From Dialister histaminiformans (lineage in GTDB: Bacteria; Bacillota; Negativicutes; Veillonellales; Dialisteraceae), in the NCBI RefSeq assembly GCF_900103425.1, contig NZ_FMXA01000015.1:1-47682 (forward strand): 47,682 bases of DNA, read 5' to 3'. Made by a program: the position numbers and the translations under genes. The first letter of the stretch is position 1; the number at the start of each line of letters is the position of its first letter. Shown here piece by piece: positions 42,568 to 47,682 of this stretch. The notes under the pieces are model-generated. The model was given only the letters and a program-made list of their open reading frames with translations, was not told where the DNA came from and did not search any database.

Positions 42568-43956
42568 TTACCTCACCAGGTACACCTTCACCTGTTTGTT
42601 TCCCCAGCTGTAGGCCTGTTCCATGGTATCCACACCTACATCGATGATGTTTCCTTTAACGCTTCCGCCTATATCATCGGCTATGCAATATCCGTATCCC
42701 TCTACAAAGAGGACACTTCCAATCGGAATTACAGACGGGTCTACAGCCGCATGTCCTTTACCAGCATAATTCCCACTGTATGTAAAACCGGTTCCGCCGG
42801 CATTAGGCGCATAGGCGGTAGACTGCATAATCATCACCTGTTTATAATCTCCGGTAAGAGATGGTGCTCGACTCAGACGATTCCATACTCCTTCATCCAC
42901 TACACCGGTAAGCGGCATGGAATTTTTCTTCTGAAGTTTCATTACTGCCTGCTTCGTACCATTGCCGAACTGTCCATCCACACCCCCTGGATTATATCCG
43001 TGAAGCAGAAGCAGATTTTGCAGTTTTACTACCCGGTCTCCTGAATCTCCCAGTTCCAGCTCATCTTCCATCTGACTGCCGGATTGCCGGTTATTTTTGG
43101 CTATTACCTTGTTAAGAACAGATAAGGTCCTGGCATCCACATTTCCGGTTACCGGAAGTCCCAGTTTTTTCTGGAAAGTGCTGACAGCCTTAACGGTATT
43201 ATCTCCATATATACCGTCCGCCTTATCAGAAAGGAAACCCGCCTTTTTCAGTTTTGTCTGAATAGAGGCTACATCCGGCCCCTGATCCCCTTTTCCAAAC
43301 AGATAAGTTCTTCCGCCAGTGGATGGTGCCACACGGGAAGGGGCTGTTCGTGGCAACGCGTTGACAGCCGGTGCAGAGGTTACCTTCTGCGAAGATGACT
43401 TATGCACCTGCGCCTGTCTTGCCATTTCTGCATTGACTTTCTGCCCCAATTTGGGGTCAGCAGCCTGCAATGCACTGGCGGTGGACTCATCAATCACCCC
43501 GGACACCGGAAGTCCTGAAGCTTTCTGAAAATCAGAAACTGCCTTAACCGTTCCCGGGCCATATCTTCCGTCTACGCCGCCCTTCAGATAGCCTTTAGCC
43601 TGAAGAATCTGCTGGTAAGTAATTAATGTACCTCCGGTATTTCCTTCCGCAATCAGTACTCCGCCACCTGCACGAGTTCCCCCTTTGGCGCGTTTAATGG
43701 CCGCCTGCGTTGCGTCATCCGCTATTCCGGTTACGCGAAGTCCATGATCTTTCTGAAATAATTCAACCGCTTTGACCGTAGTGGACCCATAATCCCCATC
43801 TACCTGGCGGGCAAAATAACCGCAGTCTATCAGCTGCTGTTGCAACTGAGAAACCTCAGGTCCCTTCATTCCCCCGGACAGAGAAGCAGCCGAAACACTG
43901 CCCGCCATCGTCAGAGTGAGAAGAGATGCCAGAAGAATTTTTCTTATTCCCTTCAT
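42568..43956 (-). CDS. Secreted peptidoglycan-binding protein with C-terminal 3D domain
   Basis: 462 residues. Signal peptide (about 1-23, MKGIRKILLASLLTLTMAGS ending SVSA-A). Four PG_binding_1 repeats with the D/G-YG-xxT motif: around 29-85 (VDGDYGSTTVKAV), 112-165 (VDGRYGPGTVKAV), 225-285 (ADGIYGDNTVKAV) and 300-360 (VDGQFGNGTKQAV). C-terminal 3D domain (about 375-460): STAYAPNAGGTGFTYSG, AAVDPSVIPIGS, VEGYGYCIADDIGGSVKGNIIDVG, with the three aspartates of the lytic-transglycosylase-like barrel. Probably a cell-wall hydrolase or remodelling protein in the periplasm. AGGTGG-type ribosome-binding site before the ATG. It is monocistronic. Confidence 0.9.
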   Translation of the reverse strand: MKGIRKILLASLLTLTMAGSVSAASLSGGMKGPEVSQLQQQLIDCGYFARQVDGDYGSTTVKAVELFQKDHGLRVTGIADDATQAAIKRAKGGTRAGGGVLIAEGNTGGTLITYQQILQAKGYLKGGVDGRYGPGTVKAVSDFQKASGLPVSGVIDESTASALQAADPKLGQKVNAEMARQAQVHKSSSQKVTSAPAVNALPRTAPSRVAPSTGGRTYLFGKGDQGPDVASIQTKLKKAGFLSDKADGIYGDNTVKAVSTFQKKLGLPVTGNVDARTLSVLNKVIAKNNRQSGSQMEDELELGDSGDRVVKLQNLLLLHGYNPGGVDGQFGNGTKQAVMKLQKKNSMPLTGVVDEGVWNRLSRAPSLTGDYKQVMIMQSTAYAPNAGGTGFTYSGNYAGKGHAAVDPSVIPIGSVLFVEGYGYCIADDIGGSVKGNIIDVGVDTMEQAYSWGNKQVKVYLVR

Positions 43957-44007
43957 GTATCCACCTCCGTAAAAACATTTTTATTTTATCATGATTTACC
44001 ACTTTGT

Positions 44008-44115
44008 GCCATTTCCCGCCTGGGAAATGGCGAGGTAAGAGGTTGGAGGTAGGAGGCTGGAGGGAGCAAATTTACTCCGTTCATTTGCACGTGGATTCTG
44101 CGAATAGCTAAAAAA
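44008..44115 (+). repeat. Hairpin plus heptamer array plus hairpin (family 2), 5 units
   Basis: A perfect stem GCCATTTCCC / GGGAAATGGC (44008-44031) leads into five exact heptamers GAGGTAA GAGGTTG GAGGTAG, then GAGGCTG GAGGGAG (44032-44066), then a stem GCAAAT / ATTTGC (44066-44088) and GGATTCTGCGAATAG. It lies upstream of the 3D protein gene. Confidence 0.7.
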
Positions 44116-44122
44116 CAGGTTT

Positions 44123-44150
44123 GAGTTTTGAGGTTGGAGGTTAGAGGGGG
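44123..44150 (+). repeat. Heptamer array (family 2), 4 units
   Basis: GAGTTTT GAGGTTG followed by GAGGTTA GAGGGGG, immediately before the four-helix-bundle gene terminator. Confidence 0.65.
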
Positions 44151-44168
44151 ATATGGAAAACTTTGGTA

Positions 44169-44209
44169 AATTAAAAGCCGAAAGAATCAGTATTGCATTT
44201 GATTCTTTC
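44169..44209 (-). terminator. Terminator of the four-helix-bundle gene
   Basis: AGCCGAAAGAATCA / TGATTCTTTCGGCT stem with 10-base loop; minus strand continues TTTAATTT. About 70 bases after the stop at 44278. Confidence 0.8.
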
Positions 44210-44224
44210 GGCTCTTATACAAGA

Positions 44225-44292
44225 AATACCATTCGCAAAATCCACTTGCAGATGCGCGAAGCTAATCTGCCAAACCTCTAACCTCCAGCCTC
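44225..44292 (-). repeat. Family-2 element: heptamer array overlapping the gene end, plus hairpin
   Basis: On the minus strand GAGGCTG GAGGTTA GAGGTTT (44292-44272), then stem GCAGAT / ATCTGC (44270-44248) and GGATTTTGCGAATGG. The stop codon of the four-helix-bundle gene (44278-44280) is inside the second heptamer. Confidence 0.75.
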
Positions 44293-44646
44293 AATTCTTT
44301 TACCTATCTTCATTATCAGAGTGCCAAGCATTCGGATGATTTCATCGTACAATGCTAATGCTCGTTTCATTTCCATGTCGTTTATATAACCCAGATTTTT
44401 AGAAATTAGAAGCTGGGTTTCCACTTCGGCAGCTGACCCTTTTGCAACCCGTAGAAAAAAGACAAACTCTTTATCAGTACCTCGGCTTAGCCCTTCTGCG
44501 ATATTTGATGGAATGGAAATAACTGCTCGTCTTATCTGATTTGTTAACCCAAATAACTCTTCCCTGGGAAATCCACGAGTTAACGAATAGATAAAACTCG
44601 CCAACGCCATTGATTTCTGCCAGACAATTAAATCCTTATGATCCAT
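44278..44646 (-). CDS. S23/IVS-type four-helix-bundle protein
   Basis: 122 residues from ATG 44646; a TTG at 44670 gives a longer but less likely form. Motifs of the S23 rRNA intervening-sequence family: DLIVWQKSMALASFIYSLTRGFP, ELFGLTNQIRRAVISIPSNIAEGLSRG, and FFLRVAKGSAAEVETQLLISKNLGYI. Relatives include proteins coded in 23S rRNA intervening sequences and Avd of diversity-generating retroelements; cellular role of free-standing copies is unknown. The last codons (IEAGG-stop) are written by a GAGGCTGGAGGTTAG heptamer array, so the gene runs straight into a repeat element. No reverse transcriptase or rRNA is nearby. Confidence 0.85.
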   Translation of the reverse strand: MDHKDLIVWQKSMALASFIYSLTRGFPREELFGLTNQIRRAVISIPSNIAEGLSRGTDKEFVFFLRVAKGSAAEVETQLLISKNLGYINDMEMKRALALYDEIIRMLGTLIMKIGKRIEAGG

Positions 44647-44798
44647 AATCCACAAATCCCCCTTACTCAAAAAAATACCCTAAGTAAACAAATACAAATT
44701 CATAAACCCCAATTCTATAATCTGTACTTATATTAATATCATTATATCATAATTTTAACATTTTGTATTTTAATATTCATTTCCTTCAAGGCATCAAA

Positions 44799-44831
44799 AA
44801 AGACTTCCATTTGAATTGGAAGTCTTTTGGA
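44799..44831 (-). terminator. Terminator of the AGCS symporter gene
   Basis: AAAAGACTTCCA / TGGAAGTCTTTT with loop TTTGAAT; T6 follows on the minus strand. The gene stop is at 44934; the family-2 element lies between. Confidence 0.85.
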
Positions 44832-44835
44832 TACG

Positions 44836-44928
44836 TTATATAAGAAGATGCCATTCGCAGAATCATTCTGCAGATGAGCGTAGCAAGTCTGCCAGACCTC
44901 CTACCTCAAATCTCCTACCTCTAACCTC
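44836..44928 (-). repeat. Family-2 element: 5-unit heptamer array plus hairpin
   Basis: Minus strand: GAGGTTA GAGGTAG, then GAGATTT, then GAGGTAG GAGGTCT (44928-44894), then hairpin GCAGA / TCTGC (44892-44870) and GCAGAAT-C-ATTCTGC, then AATGGCATCTTCTTATATAA. Begins 5 bases after the symporter stop and ends at its terminator. Confidence 0.75.
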
Positions 44929-44933
44929 TCCTA

Positions 44934-46352
44934 TCAGTTCTGCCACCAAACCACACCGGTGGTGTTCTTGAGAACGTTCTTTACAAACTTAGGAGAAGCT
45001 ACCCCATTTGCCTGCTGCGTTTCGTAATCATCCAGCGCTTCCTTAACTCTCGGGAAGAGAATAAGGATGGCCGTAACGTTGGTCAGGACCTGGAATGCCA
45101 TGAACAGGTCGGCGAGGTTCCATACCAGTGGCAGATCGGCAATAGAACCAAAATATACCATCACGCCTACCAGACCACGATACAGATTAAGTGGCCACTT
45201 CTTCTTGGTAAGGTGGGAAATATTGATTTCACCATAATAGTAGTTACCTACAATAGAGCTGAACGCAAACAGGAAAATCAGAATAGCTACTGCAGATGGA
45301 GCAATAGAGCCAAAGTACTGAGACAGATTCCACTGTACCAATTCGATACCCGTCAGATTAGTGGTTGTGTAGTCGCCAGACAGGAGAATAATGAATGCAC
45401 TGGCAGAACAAATAAACAGAGTATCTACATACACACCGAAAGACTGAATCAGCCCCTGTACTACCGGATGATCCGCATCAGCGGTAGCTGCCGCATTCGG
45501 AACAGAACCTTCACCGGCTTCGTTGGAGAACAGACCTCTCTTGAAACCTGTAAGAACAGCCGCACCCATACCGCCACCAGCAGCTGCCTGGAAGCTGAAT
45601 GCATCTTCCAGAATTTCTGCAAAAACGTGCGGAAGCAGGTTGATGTGATAAATCATGATTCCCAGAGCTACCAGGATATACACGCCTGCCATCAGTGGAA
45701 CCATCCATTCGGTTACACGTGCAATACGACCAAGACCGCCACAGATAATAGCTACAGAGGCAATAGCCAGGATAATCCCCATAACTGCCCTGTCAAAACC
45801 AAACGCGGAATTGAGCGCCAGACTGATGGTGTTAGCCTGTACAGAGTTATAAATCATACCGTAAGTAACAGAAATGAGTACAGCAAACAGAGCTGCCCAG
45901 GCACTGTATCCCAAACCATACTTCAGATAGTAAGCCGGGCCGCCTCGGAAGGAAGTTTCCCCCTTCTTGCCGGTTACCGGAACCTTATAAATCTGGCCAA
46001 GGGTGGATTCTACAAATCCGGTAGCTGCGCCAACTACGGCAATGAACCACATCCAGAAAATAGCTCCCGGACCACCGGTGGTAATTGCAATGGCAATACC
46101 CGCAATATTACCTACCCCTACGCGGGATGCGGTGCTAACACAGAATGCCTGGAATGGAGAAATTTCATTCCCCTTTGTCTTGGAACCAGCAGAAGAGACA
46201 ATAAGCCGGAACATTTCCTTAAAATGTCTGATCTGTACAAAGCGGAGACGGAATGTGAAATAGAATCCCGCAACTACCAGCAATGTAATGATGACGTAGG
46301 TCCAGAGGAACCCATTCACGTCAGATACAATGTTGTTCAAAAAATCCATCAT
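44934..46352 (-). CDS. AGCS-family sodium:alanine/glycine symporter
   Basis: 472 residues, about 10-11 transmembrane helices. Family motifs: the N-terminal WTYVIITLLVVAGFYFTFRLRFVQIRHF, QAFCVSTASRVGVGNIAGIAIAITTGGPGAIFWMW, GGPAYYLKYGLG and KRGLFSNEAGEGSVPNAAATA. Imports alanine and/or glycine with Na+; substrate is not decided by sequence. Ribosome-binding site GGGAGGAAAG. The leader contains a terminator-like hairpin only 28 bases before the start, suggesting attenuation. Confidence 0.93.
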   Translation of the reverse strand: MMDFLNNIVSDVNGFLWTYVIITLLVVAGFYFTFRLRFVQIRHFKEMFRLIVSSAGSKTKGNEISPFQAFCVSTASRVGVGNIAGIAIAITTGGPGAIFWMWFIAVVGAATGFVESTLGQIYKVPVTGKKGETSFRGGPAYYLKYGLGYSAWAALFAVLISVTYGMIYNSVQANTISLALNSAFGFDRAVMGIILAIASVAIICGGLGRIARVTEWMVPLMAGVYILVALGIMIYHINLLPHVFAEILEDAFSFQAAAGGGMGAAVLTGFKRGLFSNEAGEGSVPNAAATADADHPVVQGLIQSFGVYVDTLFICSASAFIILLSGDYTTTNLTGIELVQWNLSQYFGSIAPSAVAILIFLFAFSSIVGNYYYGEINISHLTKKKWPLNLYRGLVGVMVYFGSIADLPLVWNLADLFMAFQVLTNVTAILILFPRVKEALDDYETQQANGVASPKFVKNVLKNTTGVVWWQN

Positions 46353-46373
46353 ACTTTCTTTCCTCCCGTGTCA

Positions 46374-46420
46374 TAAAAAAAGACTTACAGGTACCATAAA
46401 AGTACAAGCCAGTAAGTCTT
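46374..46420 (-). promoter_or_regulatory. Terminator-like hairpin in the symporter leader
   Basis: AAGACTTAC (46380-46388) / GTAAGTCTT (46412-46420) with an inner GTAC / GTAC pairing; on the minus strand TTTTTTT follows directly, 22 bases from the start codon. A possible promoter (TATAAA near 46455) lies just upstream, so a transcript would meet the hairpin at once. No glycine riboswitch or T-box core is visible, so the sensing partner, if any, is unknown. Confidence 0.65.
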
Positions 46421-46502
46421 CTTTGACAAGATATTAACTTTTCTCTTAATTTTATACTATATATGTATAAAAAGCAATGGGGAGAAATATAAAGATAGGT
46501 TT

Positions 46503-46575
46503 GAGATAAGAGATAAGAGGTTAGAGGCTGGCAGATTTGCTTCGCGCATCTGCAGATGGATACTGCGTATTGCCT
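46503..46575 (+). repeat. Family-2 element, 4-unit heptamer array plus hairpin
   Basis: GAGATAA GAGATAA, then GAGGTTA GAGGCTG (46503-46530), stem GCAGAT / ATCTGC (46531-46553) around a TTCG-containing loop, then GATGGATACTGCGTATTG. Opposite orientation to the copy at 44836-44928, so the two flank the symporter gene as inverted copies. Confidence 0.7.
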
Positions 46576-46734
46576 CTTTGTATAAAGGCAGACCGCCTGC
46601 AGAATGCAGTCTATCAGACACGAAAACCTGAAAGGTTTTCTTCAGACTTCAGACCGAAAGCCTGGTGGGCTTTCTTTCAGACTAAAAGAACTCAGAACAT
46701 TTGCATGCTTTCCTGTACCCAAACAACGTGGTAT

Positions 46735-46810
46735 CAACTATCCCCCATCCGCCCAGCGGATGGTCCACCCTTTCTCTCCAGAAAGGAGCAATGTTTCGCA
46801 AGTTTCCCTT
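46735..46810 (-). repeat. Family-1 module, tip CCATCCGC-CCA-GCGGATGG
   Basis: Eight-bp perfect tip stem (46745-46752 / 46756-46763), then TCCACCCTTTCTCTCCAGAA. The longest tip stem of the set. Confidence 0.75.
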
Positions 46811-46884
46811 TGTGAAGCTTTTGCATTCTTGCTTTTTCATAAAGCGGAAGAAGTGCAACATATTACCGTTATCCCCATTGATTC

Positions 46885-47034
46885 ACATACAGCATTCTAC
46901 TTTCCACCACCAGCCGTTGGCTGGCGGTCCCCCTTTCTCTCCAGAACGGGAAACCTTCGAGCCCCTGCCCCTATCAATTCAAATTCATTCTTTGAGATTG
47001 CGTTTTTTCCTCGATACTTATATCTTCGTCAAAA
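46885..47034 (-). repeat. Family-1 module, tip CCAGCC-GTT-GGCTGG, with long conserved tail
   Basis: Stem 46910-46915 / 46919-46924, then GGTCCCCCTTTCTCTCC. From 46922 it shares a tail almost identical with 42371-42484. Confidence 0.75.
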
Positions 47035-47104
47035 AATGTATATCTACTATTTTGTGCTATACCTCGACTAATCGTTAACAGGTAGAAGCTATACCGAAGG
47101 AAAG

Positions 47105-47150
47105 CTTCTAAGATATTTCCCTCTCTGGAGAGAGAGGGTAAAGGTCGCAA
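47105..47150 (+). repeat. Family-1 module, partial
   Basis: TTCCCTCTCTGGAGAGAGAG then GGTAAAGGTCGC; first hairpin intact, tip stem not recognisable. Confidence 0.5.
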
Positions 47151-47254
47151 ACTTTGTCTGCTGTCGGCAAATTCCTATGGGATTTGGGACGGTGTGAAGC
47201 GGAAGGTTTTCTTCTTGCAAAGGGCAAGAATGCAAAAGCTGATTAATGGAAGCA

Positions 47255-47345
47255 TGCAAAACGTTTTCCTCTCTGGAGAGAGAGGGAGACCATCGAAGAT
47301 GGTGGAAAGTAGATTCCTCTATGTTGGGATAAGGGAAAGCAAAAG
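47255..47345 (+). repeat. Family-1 module, tip CCATC-GAA-GATGG
   Basis: TTTTCCTCTCTGGAGAGAGA, stem 47290-47294 / 47298-47302, then TGGAAAGTAGATTCCTC and TATGTTGGGATAAGGGAAAG. Complete copy. Confidence 0.75.
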
Positions 47346-47429
47346 GATGTTACATATGGCCTTTTTTATAAAAACGTTCCTTATCCACTCTCCAACCACA
47401 TACCTCCAACCTGTCTATGTAGCAAAGGA

Positions 47430-47515
47430 AAGCATGCAGCACGTTTTCCTCTCTGGAGAGAGAGGAGGGCCATCGTAGATGGCGGAGAGTTGATTCCTGT
47501 ATGTGCATCGTAAGG
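47430..47515 (+). repeat. Family-1 module, tip CCATC-GTA-GATGG
   Basis: AGCATGCAGCACGTTTTCCT then the first hairpin, stem 47470-47474 / 47478-47482, then CGGAGAGTTGATTCCTG. It ends within about 5 bases of the DUF559 gene stop. Confidence 0.75.
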
Positions 47516-47517
47516 AA

Positions 47518-47682
47518 TTATAGGTAAAGCTCCTGGCTCTGTCTGCTCCTAAGTTCTTTCAACCTCTGCTTAACCACATAATCAATGTACTCACATACCC
47601 CTGACAGGTTCGTTAATATCTCTTTATTCATAAATCGTAATACAAGAATACCAAATTGTTTCATAAAAACCGTTCTTCGGTA
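47518..47682 (-). CDS. DUF559 domain protein (Vsr-like endonuclease fold), C-terminal part
   Basis: 54 residues are visible; the rest lies beyond the window. The segment FGILVLRFMNKEILTNLSGV followed by a helix (CEYIDYVVKQRLKEL) matches the DUF559 ending, recalled as G-x-x-VLRFxNxEVLxNLxGV. DUF559 is structurally related to very-short-patch-repair endonucleases; biological role unknown. Stop TAA at 47518-47520. It lies directly beside a complete family-1 repeat. Whether the gene is intact cannot be seen. Confidence 0.75.
   Translation of the reverse strand, partial: YRRTVFMKQFGILVLRFMNKEILTNLSGVCEYIDYVVKQRLKELRSRQSQELYL

Larger units (their letters stand above)
46576..47517. other. 940-base gene-free stretch of repeat modules
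   Basis: No credible gene. After two small tandem hairpins (AAAACCT/AGGTTTT at 46623-46640 and GAAAGCC/GGCTTTC at 46658-46676) it consists of family-1 modules in both orientations, with a short heptamer array at 47386-47406 (minus: GAGGTAT GTGGTTG GAGAGTG). Confidence 0.65.

Noticed and set aside
46374-46460. Glycine riboswitch or T-box upstream of the symporter
   Set aside because: Neither the glycine aptamer core nor the T-box GGTGGNACCGCG motif is present.
32785-47515. CRISPR-like repeated elements
   Set aside because: The repeats are dispersed, occur in both orientations and have no regular spacers or cas genes.
1-47682. tRNA or rRNA genes
   Set aside because: None could be recognised by eye on either strand; a covariance search would be needed to exclude a divergent tRNA.

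Overview
The window is chromosomal DNA from a low-to-moderate GC Firmicute of diderm type, most likely a Negativicute (Veillonellaceae, Dialister-like). This rests on the protein set (RemA/DUF370, YicC, PrkC with PASTA repeats plus PP2C phosphatase, PdxST, RqcH, a SAM-I riboswitch on metK) and on operon order; no rRNA is present to confirm it. Almost all core genes lie on the minus strand. Only rqcH (27764-29485) and a metal P-type ATPase (29798-32527) run forward.

Layout: 1-1732 is decayed mobile DNA: the end of an IS1249-like transposase, a frameshifted phage-type gene, and two coiled-coil genes overlapping in different frames. 1733-3522 has no credible gene but carries a candidate small RNA and a cluster of AACCTG/CAGGTT motifs. 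3657-5118 is pdxST, flanked on both sides by paired LexA-type boxes. 5552-10795 is a five-gene unit hslO-mtnP-mtnA-ahcY-mtaD for handling methylthioadenosine and S-adenosylhomocysteine plus the Hsp33 chaperone. 10898-21547 contains rpe and a dense housekeeping run priA-def-fmt-rsmB-rlmN-stp-prkC-rsgA with mostly overlapping stop and start codons. 21740-23142 is metK under a SAM-I riboswitch. 23403-27515 is dapF-yicC-remA-gmk-rpoZ-coaBC. 33761-41390 is obgE-yhbY-proB-proA-(unannotated 58-residue membrane protein)-nadD-yqeK-LCP-rsfS-S1 protein. 42568-46352 holds a secreted peptidoglycan-binding 3D-domain protein, an S23-type four-helix-bundle protein and an AGCS sodium:amino-acid symporter.

The intergenic DNA is the most unusual part. 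Two repeat families fill the gaps at 32.7-33.5, 41.5-42.5, 44.0-44.9 and 46.5-47.5 kb. Family 1 is a two-hairpin module whose second stem changes sequence from copy to copy while keeping base pairing (CCGAC/GTCGG, CCATC/GATGG, CCAGCC/GGCTGG, CCATCCGC/GCGGATGG). Remnants of DUF559 (Vsr-like endonuclease fold) genes lie inside or next to these clusters. Family 2 is an array of exact heptamers (GAGGTNN, 3-5 units) joined to a hairpin; arrays abut stop codons, and one supplies the last codons and stop of the four-helix-bundle gene. These two families, the overlapping coiled-coil pair and the candidate small RNA are the best leads for undescribed biology.

Functionally, metK, ahcY, mtaD, mtnP and mtnA form a SAM-centred cycle. 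def, fmt, rsmB, rlmN, rsgA, obgE, yhbY, rsfS and rqcH serve initiation, ribosome assembly and ribosome rescue. prkC/stp, the LCP protein and the 3D protein relate to the envelope.
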